Part shown: piece after piece, positions 14,554-21,424 of the stretch
Numbering within the stretch: the first letter of the stretch is position 1
Layout: each line of letters starts with the position of its first letter
NCBI GenBank assembly: GCA_902801805.1
Contig: CADCJP010000005.1
Coordinates: 1 to 22,735, forward strand
From: an uncultured Erysipelotrichaceae bacterium
GTDB lineage: Bacteria; Bacillota_I; Bacilli_A; RFN20; CAG-826
Reading direction: 5' to 3'
DNA: 22,735 bases
Notes under the pieces: model-generated
Database searches by the model: none
The model's input: only the letters and a program-made list of their open reading frames with translations
Told to the model about the DNA's origin: nothing
Position numbers and translations under genes: made by a program

Positions 14554-15495
14554 TTATTTTGCTGGTTCAAGTTCATCTTGAGGGGCTTCTTCTTTTTTAA
14601 ATACCCAGCCTTTTGAATAAGAGAAGACGTGGACAACATAGTACACTACCATGACAATTAAGGCACCAGTACACGTATCTGACAAGTAATGAGCACCCAC
14701 AAGGATTCTAGAGAACATCATCACTACTGTCCAAGCGGAACCAATATAGAATAGCATTGTTTCTTTACCCTTCAATTTTGGGAAGAACATTGACATATAT
14801 GGTAAGAACATCATCATGATCGCTGCGGTACCTGAGTGACCACTTGGGAATGACTTAAATTCTTCTTTGGTCATAGCGATACCATCGATAAGTGTGTCGC
14901 CTTTAATATAGTCTTTATAACCTGTGCAAGATTGCCACCAGTTATAGAAATCAGTAACACCAGTTCTGACAAAGAAACGATAACGTGGACGATGGATGAT
15001 TTGTTTGACAAACCAGCCTACTGGTAATAAACCAACGATAACGATAACCGCCATCACGAGGAGTGCGGGCCATAAGGCTTTCTTATCACCACTCTTGCAG
15101 ACTTTGAAAGCGAGGAAATAAACGCCAGCGAAGATTACTGCACAACCGATATAGCTTGGTAGTTTTAATGAATCATTATTAAAGCCATTAATGGATGGTA
15201 AGTCTTTAGCACATAAGATAACGCCTAAGGCATAGCCTAAAGCGGATAAGATATAAGCAATAATTTTCGCAAACCATGGTAAGTCTTCTCTTTTCCATGT
15301 TGTGGCTAATAAACCACCACCGATAAAGGCAAATCCTGCATAGCAGGGATATGTACCAAAGGAAGCCATTATTAAACCAAACAGATTGTTCTTGGAGAAT
15401 AAGGCTTGGTTAATTTGTAAATCAAAGAACGAGCCAAGAATGATACCGACTAATAAGACGCCGATAACGATATTAAAATGTCTTTTTTTAATCAT
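14554..15495 (-). CDS. PAP2 superfamily phosphatase
   Basis: An integral membrane lipid phosphatase of the PAP2 superfamily (phosphatidate, diacylglycerol-pyrophosphate or undecaprenyl-pyrophosphate substrates). The three motifs are intact: K-Q-I-I-H-R-P at 154-160, P-S-G-H at 207-210, and S-R-I-L-V-G-A-H-Y-L-S-D at 252-263 (Arg253, His259, Asp263). About six or seven helices surround them, and a long loop at 170-205 separates motifs 1 and 2. An in-frame ATG exists at 15513, but GGGAG sits correctly for the ATG at 15495, giving 313 residues. The tail (299-313) is acidic and Pro-rich. It is the first gene of a unit with the S41 lipoprotein. Lipid phosphatase activity is confident; undecaprenyl pyrophosphate recycling is possible. 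Confidence 0.9.
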   Translation of the reverse strand: MIKKRHFNIVIGVLLVGIILGSFFDLQINQALFSKNNLFGLIMASFGTYPCYAGFAFIGGGLLATTWKREDLPWFAKIIAYILSALGYALGVILCAKDLPSINGFNNDSLKLPSYIGCAVIFAGVYFLAFKVCKSGDKKALWPALLVMAVIVIVGLLPVGWFVKQIIHRPRYRFFVRTGVTDFYNWWQSCTGYKDYIKGDTLIDGIAMTKEEFKSFPSGHSGTAAIMMMFLPYMSMFFPKLKGKETMLFYIGSAWTVVMMFSRILVGAHYLSDTCTGALIVMVVYYVVHVFSYSKGWVFKKEEAPQDELEPAK

Positions 15496-15514
15496 AATAT
15501 GATTCTCCCGCATC

Positions 15515-15539
15515 AGATGCTAAGTTTATTGTAGCATCT
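15515..15539. repeat. 8-base inverted repeat in divergent intergenic region
   Basis: AGATGCTA (15515-15522) and TAGCATCT (15532-15539) are perfect inverted copies 9 bases apart, between the divergent PAP2 and cysE genes. A minus-strand TACAAT lies in the repeat region. It could be an operator or part of the PAP2 leader. Confidence 0.5.
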
Positions 15540-15596
15540 TTTACTAGTTATATCATTTGTAATTTAATGATAAATATGGCACAATTCTAACGAAAT

Positions 15597-16286
15597 ATGA
15601 TTTGCAAAACTAACCTTATTGATTTATTAGAAAAGTGCTTTGCTTACGTCATCTGCGAAGAAGAGGGCGTTGAATTAGCGAGTCTTTTCTATGATTCAAT
15701 CGAAGTAAACGAAAAGAACTTCGAAACTTTTAAAAATGAATTAGATAATATTAGAGATATTCTTAAAGAAGATTTACAGTTCTTTATGGATAGCGATCCT
15801 GCTGCGACATCTCTAGATGAAATTAAGATGGCTTATCCAGGATTTAGAGCGATAGCCACATACCGCATTTCTCATGCCTTATATAATTTAGGATATAAAT
15901 TAGAAGCGCGTTATCTTTCTGAAAGTGCACACGCTACTACAGGCATTGATATCCATCCAGGTGCAAATATTGATTATCCATTCTTTATCGACCATGGTAC
16001 TGGTACCGTTATTGGTCAAACATCCACTATCGGTAAAAGAGTGAAGATCTATCAATGTGTCACTCTTGGAGCGGTCTCTCTTAGCAACGCTGAAAAAATG
16101 AGAGGGGTTGTCAGACACCCACAAATTGGTAACGATGTCACTATCTATGCTGGTGCTTCCTTACTAGGGGCTATCAATATTGGTGATAACGTCACGATTG
16201 GTAGTAACGTCTTCCTATTAGAGGATGTACCAAGTAACACTCGCGTAGTGATTGGTAAACCTGCCTTATTATTCACGAAGAAGTAA
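15597..16286 (+). CDS. cysE: Serine O-acetyltransferase
   Basis: Acetylates serine with acetyl-CoA, the first step of cysteine synthesis. The 229-residue length and layout match EpsC/CysE enzymes: a helical N-terminal domain (1-110), with D-P-A at 67-69, then left-handed beta-helix hexapeptide repeats from about 113. Catalytic-region blocks are D-I-H-P-G-A at 118-123 and D-H-G-T-G at 132-136 (His133), with I-Y-Q-C-V-T-L-G-A following, and the C-terminal G-K-P-A near the end. The ATG has no ribosome site; an extended -10-like TGG-CACAAT lies at 15577-15585, suggesting a very short leader. No cysK is adjacent. It ends in its own terminator and immediately precedes the peroxidase operon, which fits a thiol-supply theme. 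Confidence 0.94.
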   Translation: MICKTNLIDLLEKCFAYVICEEEGVELASLFYDSIEVNEKNFETFKNELDNIRDILKEDLQFFMDSDPAATSLDEIKMAYPGFRAIATYRISHALYNLGYKLEARYLSESAHATTGIDIHPGANIDYPFFIDHGTGTVIGQTSTIGKRVKIYQCVTLGAVSLSNAEKMRGVVRHPQIGNDVTIYAGASLLGAINIGDNVTIGSNVFLLEDVPSNTRVVIGKPALLFTKK

Positions 16287-16313
16287 CTCACTGAAATAAC
16301 GTGAGTTTTTTTC
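16285..16313 (+). terminator. Terminator of cysE
   Basis: AACTCAC (16285-16291) pairs with GTGAGTT (16301-16307) and is followed by a T tract. It overlaps the last two bases of the stop codon. Confidence 0.85.
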
Positions 16314-16341
16314 TTGCAATCAAAATTAGATTGTATACAAT
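16314..16341 (+). promoter_or_regulatory. gpx-ohrR promoter with operator-like palindrome
   Basis: TTGCAA (16314-16319), 16-base spacer, TACAAT (16336-16341). A perfect 12-base palindrome, ATTGTATACAAT (16330-16341), covers the -10, an ideal place for repression by the OhrR-type regulator encoded in the same unit. Its half-sites equal those of the known Bacillus OhrR box (TACAATT-AATTGTA) but in the opposite order. Confidence 0.6.
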
Positions 16342-16361
16342 TTATTATGGAGGTAAATCTT

Positions 16362-16841
16362 ATGAACATTTACGATTTCAAAGCAAATGACTATCTCGGA
16401 AACGAAGTCAATCTCAGCAAATACCAAGGACAAGTCGTCCTCGTCGTTAATACCGCAACAAGATGTGGATTCACTCCACAATATGAAGGCTTAGAAGCTT
16501 TATATGAAAAATATAGAGATCAAGGTTTTGTGATTCTTGATTTCCCATGCAATCAATTCTTAGCCCAAGCTCCAGGAACAGCCGAAGAAATTCACTCTGT
16601 TTGTTCTTTAAAGTACAACACCCAATTCCCACAATTCGATAAGATTAAAGTGAACGGCAAAGATGCCCATCCTTTATTTGTTTATTTAGAGTCTCAAAAT
16701 GAATCAAAGAAGGTTAAGAAAGTTAAATGGAATTTCACCAAATTCTTAATCGGTAAAGATGGCACATTCTTAGGTAGATTCGAACCAACCGTTAAGCCAC
16801 AAGAAATTGAGCAATCAATCGTTGATGCATTAAAGAAGTAA
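16362..16841 (+). CDS. Glutathione peroxidase-family thiol peroxidase
   Basis: Cytosolic peroxidase of the thioredoxin fold that reduces hydrogen or organic peroxides; bacterial members usually depend on thioredoxin. From the ATG at 16362 the chain has 159 residues, typical for the family. The peroxidatic block N-T-A-T-R-C-G-F-T at 30-38 has Cys35 in place of selenocysteine. F-P-C-N-Q-F near 63-68 supplies the conserved Gln and Asn context, and K-W-N-F-T-K-F-L the catalytic Trp and Asn. Cys66 and a later Cys in S-V-C-S are resolving candidates. Upstream in-frame starts lie inside the promoter; this ATG has GGAGG 8 bases before it. It is the first gene of gpx-ohrR-CDF. Family confident. Confidence 0.93.
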   Translation: MNIYDFKANDYLGNEVNLSKYQGQVVLVVNTATRCGFTPQYEGLEALYEKYRDQGFVILDFPCNQFLAQAPGTAEEIHSVCSLKYNTQFPQFDKIKVNGKDAHPLFVYLESQNESKKVKKVKWNFTKFLIGKDGTFLGRFEPTVKPQEIEQSIVDALKK

Positions 16842-16842
16842 A

Positions 16843-17280
16843 ATGAAAAACGAAGAGATATTAAAACTTGATAATCAAATATGTTTTCCGATGTATGTAG
16901 CGAGCAAAGAAATCGTTCGTCAATACATCCCTTTACTCAAGGAATTAGATCTCACTTATACCCAATATATTACCTTATTAGCGTTATGGGAAAATGACCA
17001 TATCACCGTCAAAGAATTAGGTCAAAGATTGTATTTAGATTCTGGTACCTTAACACCTCTATTGAATAAATTAGAGAATAAGGGTTATATTATAAAGAAT
17101 AAAAGCGATAAAGATGGTAGAGAACTAGTCGTTTGTGTCACTCATGAAGGCTATTTACTAAAAGAAAAAGCTTTATCAATCCCACAAAGTATCGCTAAAT
17201 GTGTTCATCTTGAAAGGGAAGAAGCAATTGAATTTTATCGACTCCTGCATAAGGTTTTAGATGGTTTTTATGGAAAATAG
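16843..17280 (+). CDS. OhrR-type MarR family organic-peroxide sensor/repressor
   Basis: A 145-residue winged-helix dimeric repressor. The N-terminal L-D-N-Q-I-C-F-P-M-Y places Cys14 where Bacillus OhrR has its reactive Cys15, with the redox-partner-like Y-T-Q-Y at about 39-42. The recognition region, V-K-E-L-G-Q-R-L-Y-L-D-S-G-T-L-T-P-L at about 55-72, is nearly the OhrR consensus, and the wing lies near residue 90. Oxidation of Cys14 by organic peroxides or hypochlorite would release DNA. It starts one base after the gpx stop and overlaps the CDF gene by 20 bases, so it probably controls its own operon through the palindrome at 16330-16341. The usual partner Ohr is replaced by a Gpx here. Subfamily assignment is good. 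Confidence 0.9.
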   Translation: MKNEEILKLDNQICFPMYVASKEIVRQYIPLLKELDLTYTQYITLLALWENDHITVKELGQRLYLDSGTLTPLLNKLENKGYIIKNKSDKDGRELVVCVTHEGYLLKEKALSIPQSIAKCVHLEREEAIEFYRLLHKVLDGFYGK

Positions 17281-18379
17281 AAGCAAAGTAATCGTTAGAA
17301 CAAGTATTATTGGTATCCTTGGCAACATTGGCTTAGTTGTTCTTAAAGCTATTGTTGGTATTTTCGCACACAGTATTGCGATTATTATGGACGCGATTAA
17401 TAACTTATCTGACGCTTTATCGAGCACAATTACCATTATTGGCACTAAGTTATCACAAAAGAAACCAGACGCTAAACACCCATATGGTCATGGCCGCGTT
17501 GAATACATCACTAGCTTAGCCATCGGTGTTATCATCATTGTCGCTGGTGTTGGTGCAATCGTTGAATCTATTAAATCAATTATTGAAGGCGGTAAGCCAA
17601 CATTTGACGTTGTCGCTTTAGTATTAATCGCTGTCGCGGTCGTTGTTAAAATTGTTCTTGGCTTATACTTTAGACACGTTGGTAAGAAGGTCAACAGTGA
17701 AGCTCTTAAGGGTTCAGGAATGGATGCTTTATTTGATGCTTTATTATCCTTTGGTACCTTAGTTTCTATCGCCGTTACGCTTATTTGGAAAGATGTCAGC
17801 ATTGAAGGTTATGTCGGTACTGTCATTGGCTTATTCATGATTAAGTCCGGAATTGACGTTTTAAGAAGCTCTTTATCAAGCATTATTGGTGAGCGTACAA
17901 GCAAGGAAACAAGCGAGGCTATTAAACACTTAGTGTGTCAAAATCCTGAAGTTAAAGGTGCTTACGATTTAATCGTTAATAACTATGGCCCAGATAGAGG
18001 CATTGGTTCTATCCATATCGAAGTCAGTGATGATATGACCGCGAAAGATATTCATCCTTTAACGAGAAAGATATCCGCGCAGGTCTATGAAAAATTTGGC
18101 ATCATTATGACAGTGGGTATTTACGCCACTAACAACAGTGACCCAATCATTAATGACATTAGAAATGAAATCCAAAAAGAAGTTTTGGAGCATGAAAACA
18201 TTAAACAAATTCATGGTTTCTACTGTGACCAAGAAAGTAAAACTATTTCATTCGACGTCATCGTGGACTTTAAAGATCCAGATGCACCAAAGTTAATTAA
18301 GCAAATTCAAGATAACTTAAATAACAAATATCCAGGTTATCACTTCTACATCGTAGAAGATAAAGATTTCTCAGATTAA
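17261..18379 (+). CDS. Cation diffusion facilitator, Mn-type site residues
   Basis: A 372-residue CDF exporter exchanging divalent metal for protons. Six membrane helices fill about 10-220, followed by a long cytosolic ferredoxin-like domain (about 225-300) and an extra C-terminal region (300-372) that looks like a second such domain. The helix-2 site reads D-A-I-N-N-L-S-D (Asn47, Asp51), and the helix-5 site M-D-A-L-F-D (Asp155, Asp159). This N-D/D-D set, rather than the H-D/H-D of zinc members, is as I recall the pattern of manganese exporters such as MntE. H-P-Y-G-H-G-R at 73-79 is the family signature. ATG 17261 has AAGG 6 bases before it and overlaps ohrR; an ATG three codons later is possible. 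Coupling to a peroxide sensor suggests manganese/redox balance. Confidence 0.9.
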   Translation: MVFMENRSKVIVRTSIIGILGNIGLVVLKAIVGIFAHSIAIIMDAINNLSDALSSTITIIGTKLSQKKPDAKHPYGHGRVEYITSLAIGVIIIVAGVGAIVESIKSIIEGGKPTFDVVALVLIAVAVVVKIVLGLYFRHVGKKVNSEALKGSGMDALFDALLSFGTLVSIAVTLIWKDVSIEGYVGTVIGLFMIKSGIDVLRSSLSSIIGERTSKETSEAIKHLVCQNPEVKGAYDLIVNNYGPDRGIGSIHIEVSDDMTAKDIHPLTRKISAQVYEKFGIIMTVGIYATNNSDPIINDIRNEIQKEVLEHENIKQIHGFYCDQESKTISFDVIVDFKDPDAPKLIKQIQDNLNNKYPGYHFYIVEDKDFSD

Positions 18380-18382
18380 AAG

Positions 18383-18403
18383 AAAAGCCCTTAAAGGGCT
18401 TTT
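18383..18403. terminator. Bidirectional terminator between CDF and tsaC genes
   Basis: AAAAGCCC (18383-18390) pairs with GGGCTTTT (18396-18403), with T tracts on both strands; it serves both convergent units and overlaps the tsaC stop. Confidence 0.88.
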
Positions 18404-18978
18404 TTAATATCCTCTAGACTAATAGGACCTTGTCTTATTAGTTTTATTTCTTCTCCGGTTAAATCAATAATTGTGGAAGGAAGTCCCCCGACTGATTTAC
18501 CTGGAATAATAATCGCTACTTCATCGTTGAAGATTGCTTTTACTTCTTCATCATTCATCGCTGGTTTTTGATCAGCGCGATTCGCGGAAGGAACAAGTAA
18601 TGGTTTTTCTAAATATTTAAGAAGTTCTAAGGCTTCTTTATTTTCCGGCACTCTCACCCCTATTACTCCTGTGTTATGCGTCACATAACCAGGAACATTA
18701 TCCTTACACTTAAGTAATAAAGTGATTGGGCCAGGAATGAATTTACTTAAAGCATTTAATTCGCTTTCCTTAATATAAGCGTACTTAGTGATATCTTTGA
18801 TATCAGAAAGCATTAAGGTATATGGTTTATCTTCTCTTCTTCTTTTAATGGTATTTAAAAGATGATAAGCCTCTTCGTCATCATAATAAACGCCTAAACC
18901 AAAAACTGTTTCCGTAGGAAAAGCGATCACTTGATGATTATTTAAAGCAGCTTTTGCTGATTCGTATAAGTTTTTCAT
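18391..18978 (-). CDS. tsaC: Threonylcarbamoyl-AMP synthase (TsaC/Sua5/YwlC)
   Basis: Makes threonylcarbamoyl-AMP from threonine, bicarbonate and ATP for the universal t6A37 modification of ANN-decoding tRNAs. The 195-residue chain has the YrdC-domain blocks: F-P-T-E-T-V-F-G-L-G at 20-29, K-R-R-R-E-D-K-P at 45-52, F-I-P-G-P-I-T-L-L-L near 84-93, T-G-V-I-G-V-R-V-P near 107-115, and P-S-A-N-R at about 134-138. Length fits TsaC without the Sua5 C-terminal domain. The ATG is two bases after the lipoprotein stop, without a ribosome site, so translation is probably coupled. The bidirectional terminator follows. Cytosolic and confident. Confidence 0.94.
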   Translation of the reverse strand: MKNLYESAKAALNNHQVIAFPTETVFGLGVYYDDEEAYHLLNTIKRRREDKPYTLMLSDIKDITKYAYIKESELNALSKFIPGPITLLLKCKDNVPGYVTHNTGVIGVRVPENKEALELLKYLEKPLLVPSANRADQKPAMNDEEVKAIFNDEVAIIIPGKSVGGLPSTIIDLTGEEIKLIRQGPISLEDIKKAL

Positions 18979-18980
18979 AA

Positions 18981-19469
18981 TTAGAAAGTGTAATCAGCGG
19001 GTTTATCGATATCCCCGAGCTCTTTACTAATAGCGATATAGGCGTATAAAGTCGCATCTTTAGTTTTTTCAGTATGACCAGTGAACGCTAAGTTACTGAC
19101 TTTGAAGTAACCACCTGTGGCCTTCTCATCTCTACATAAACCATGGAATTCCACTTTTAAGGTGTTTTTAGCGATATAAATCGCTGAATCTACTTTCTTA
19201 CCTTCAAGTCCACCACTGAATGAGAAATACTTAAGGTAAATAACATCATTCCAAGAAATGAGGAAGTTAGATTTGTCTTCAGTCATTTCAGAACAGTAGA
19301 CATAAATTGTTTGATTAATATCAGTTGGAGAAGCAACCGCACACTTACCACTAACAAAATCTGGAGAAGTCGATGTTTCTAAACAAAAAGACTTTTTCTC
19401 CCAGCTACAAGCAGTGAGTAAGAGTGAGGATAATGTTAGTAATAGTAAAGATTTATTCAACTTTTTCAT
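18981..19469 (-). CDS. Small hypothetical lipoprotein
   Basis: From ATG 19469 the product is 162 residues with a classical lipoprotein signal: M-K-K-L-N-K, hydrophobic 8-19, and lipobox L-T-A-C (Cys21). The mature part (S-W-E-K-K-S-F-C...) is hydrophilic, beta-looking and has three further Cys, which may form disulfides; no known domain is recognised. The frame extends upstream to 19514, but the extension covers a TTAACA-16-TACAAT promoter (19480-19507) and would spoil the signal peptide. The ribosome site is weak (GAG) and the leader only a few bases. Coupled with tsaC, though no functional link is evident. Confidence 0.78.
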   Translation of the reverse strand: MKKLNKSLLLLTLSSLLLTACSWEKKSFCLETSTSPDFVSGKCAVASPTDINQTIYVYCSEMTEDKSNFLISWNDVIYLKYFSFSGGLEGKKVDSAIYIAKNTLKVEFHGLCRDEKATGGYFKVSNLAFTGHTEKTKDATLYAYIAISKELGDIDKPADYTF

Positions 19470-19479
19470 ACACTCTATT

Positions 19480-19507
19480 ATTGTAAACAATATTGCGAAT
19501 TTGTTAA
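19480..19507 (-). promoter_or_regulatory. Lipoprotein-tsaC promoter with gpx-like palindrome
   Basis: TTAACA (19502-19507), 16-base spacer, TACAAT (19480-19485). ATTGTAAACAAT (19480-19491) covers the -10 and differs from the gpx palindrome by one base in twelve. Confidence 0.6.
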
Positions 19508-19557
19508 ATGTCATTTTTTCAGTGATAAAAAATTCTTTTTATATATCTTTTTGTATG

Positions 19558-19566
19558 TGGTATATT
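19558..19566 (+). promoter_or_regulatory. Extended -10 promoter of the lipid kinase-plsC unit
   Basis: TGG-TATATT, 27 bases before the ATG at 19594, which has an AAGGA ribosome site. No clear -35. Confidence 0.5.
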
Positions 19567-19593
19567 TGTTTTTGTTGAAAGAAGGACATAATA

Positions 19594-20544
19594 ATGAAAC
19601 ATTTAATCATTTTTAATCCAAGCGCAGGTAAGGGAAAAGACGGCGCTGAATTTGAAGAAGTTATTAAGAAGAACTTCGAAGGATTAGATTTTGAGATTTA
19701 CAAAACAGAAGGACCACGTAAAGTTATTCCTTTCCTCAAATCCTATTTTAAAAAGAATAATAAAGATACAGTCAGAGTCTATGCTTGTGGCGGTGACGGT
19801 ACAGTTCATGAAATCGCTAACGGTTTAGTGGGTGCTAAAAACGCTGAACTCGCTATCTTACCAATTGGTACAGGTAATGACTTTGTTAAATCATATGGTG
19901 TCACCAATGAAAACATTGATGCCTACCGCTCATTCAAACCATTAATTAATGGCAAGGCCATTGATATTGACTTAACCAAAATTGAAGGCGAAGGTTTAAA
20001 AGAACCTTGGTATTCCATTAACGTTATCAACTTTGGTTTCGACGCCATTGTTGGTGCTAGAGGTAACTACTATAAGGAACACGGTTTCCCAAAGAAAGTT
20101 AAAGAAGGCACAAACCCATACGATTACGCTTTAAAAAACGACGCTATGAAACATGGTCGTTTCAATGACATTGAAGTTTTCGCCGATGGTGAAAAACTCA
20201 ACGAAAAACAATTATTATTAGCCACATTAGCCCAAGGTCAATGGGTTGGTGGTCAATTCAAGTGCGCTCCAAAGAGCGATAATACCGATGGTTTAATCGA
20301 TGTCTGCGTTTTAAAGACTATGACATTCTTAGGTTTAGGTATGATTATTGGTACCTATACCAAAGGTAAACACTTAGACAAACCAAGAAAGAAAATTGTT
20401 TATAGACAAGCTAAACAAATCAAAATGGTTGCTCCTCAAGAATTCGATGTCTGTGTTGATGGCGAAATGATCAAAGGTAACAACTTCACTGTCGAAGTTT
20501 GTCCAAAGGCTATTAAATTAGTCCCACCAGCAAGAGAAGAATAA
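19594..20544 (+). CDS. Diacylglycerol kinase-family lipid kinase
   Basis: Phosphorylates diacylglycerol or a related lipid with ATP at the inner face of the membrane. The 316 residues match DagK/YegS-type soluble kinases. N-P-S-A-G-K-G at 8-14 and G-G-D-G-T at 66-70 form the nucleotide site, and L-P-I-G-T-G-N-D-F at 79-87 is the family signature. Late in the chain come the N-x-D-G-L-I-D-V block (phosphoryl-transfer region) and the closing D-G-E-M turn. Four bases separate it from the PlsC gene, so the two probably recycle diacylglycerol into phosphatidate. The alternative is a different lipid substrate, such as a sphingoid or undecaprenol-like one; diacylglycerol is the simplest. Confidence 0.92.
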   Translation: MKHLIIFNPSAGKGKDGAEFEEVIKKNFEGLDFEIYKTEGPRKVIPFLKSYFKKNNKDTVRVYACGGDGTVHEIANGLVGAKNAELAILPIGTGNDFVKSYGVTNENIDAYRSFKPLINGKAIDIDLTKIEGEGLKEPWYSINVINFGFDAIVGARGNYYKEHGFPKKVKEGTNPYDYALKNDAMKHGRFNDIEVFADGEKLNEKQLLLATLAQGQWVGGQFKCAPKSDNTDGLIDVCVLKTMTFLGLGMIIGTYTKGKHLDKPRKKIVYRQAKQIKMVAPQEFDVCVDGEMIKGNNFTVEVCPKAIKLVPPAREE

Positions 20545-20548
20545 AAGC

Positions 20549-21364
20549 ATGCTAGTTTCAATCATTTGCGTTGCGGTTGCAGCGATACTTTCTCTTACAA
20601 GTGCATTTACATTTTGGCCAGTGCACCAATGGTATGACTTTTATCGTCCAGTCGTGATGTTCATCGCGGGTTATTTTGCAGGTCTCGCTTTAGCGTGGAT
20701 CTTCTTTGATATCGCTGGTAGAGTGATGTGTTCTAAAAAGAAGGTCTATACAAAGCCATCCAAATTTGCGAGATTCTTACTTAACTCAGGTATTAGCTAT
20801 ATTAATAACCACGCGCATATCAAATTAACAAAGATTGGTTTAGAAAAGATTCCTAATGATTGCTTCTTAATGATTGGTAATCATAAATCTAAATTCGACT
20901 CAATGCTTGTTTCACAAGTTTTAAGAAAACGTGATTTAGCCTTCGTTACTAAAGAAGACAATATGAAGATTCCATTAGCAAAGCGCTTTATGCGTAGAAA
21001 CTGCTATATGCCAGTCGATAGAAGCGATAAGCTTCAATCACTCGAACAATTCAAAAAAGCCGCGGAATTAATCTCTTCTGGCGCTTCTAGTGTTGGTATC
21101 TATCCAGAAGGTAGTCGTCAAGAAGAACACGTTGTCTTAGGTGAATTCCATAACGGTGCGTTCGCGATTGCAATTAAGACCAAATGCCCTATCGTCATCT
21201 TAACCATGAAAGGCACTCCAACAATCCATAAGAGATTCCCAAGAGCCTCTCGCGTTGAAATGAAATGTGTGCAAGTCTTATATTATGAAGATTACTCCAC
21301 GATGAACGCTACTGAGTTGTGCAATTATGTCCATGACATCATGTACAAAGAATTAGCGGAATAA
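20549..21364 (+). CDS. plsC: 1-acyl-glycerol-3-phosphate acyltransferase (PlsC family)
   Basis: Adds the second acyl chain to lysophosphatidate. The 271-residue protein starts with two membrane helices (about 1-20 and 34-55). The acyltransferase blocks follow: N-H-K-S-K-F-D at 111-117 (His112, Asp117), P-V-D-R near 155-158, and P-E-G-S-R at 186-190, with P-I-V-I-L further on. The H-x4-D and P-E-G motifs are complete, so it should be active. It overlaps the tail of the lipid kinase transcript with a 4-base gap and a GAGAAG-type ribosome site spanning the upstream stop. A bidirectional terminator follows. With the kinase it makes phosphatidate for membrane phospholipids. Confidence 0.92.
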   Translation: MLVSIICVAVAAILSLTSAFTFWPVHQWYDFYRPVVMFIAGYFAGLALAWIFFDIAGRVMCSKKKVYTKPSKFARFLLNSGISYINNHAHIKLTKIGLEKIPNDCFLMIGNHKSKFDSMLVSQVLRKRDLAFVTKEDNMKIPLAKRFMRRNCYMPVDRSDKLQSLEQFKKAAELISSGASSVGIYPEGSRQEEHVVLGEFHNGAFAIAIKTKCPIVILTMKGTPTIHKRFPRASRVEMKCVQVLYYEDYSTMNATELCNYVHDIMYKELAE

Positions 21365-21382
21365 ACCAAAACAAACAAAACA

Positions 21383-21410
21383 AAAAAGATAGCCGGTTGG
21401 CTATCTTTTT
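21383..21410. terminator. Bidirectional terminator after plsC
   Basis: A perfect 12-pair stem, AAAAAGATAGCC (21383-21394) and GGCTATCTTTTT (21399-21410), around GGTT. It serves plsC and the convergent zinc-ribbon gene. Confidence 0.93.
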
Positions 21411-21424
21411 AATAATTTTAATTA

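Noticed and set aside
19470..19514. Longer lipoprotein N-terminus
   Set aside because: It covers a promoter and would put 15 residues before a classical lipoprotein signal.
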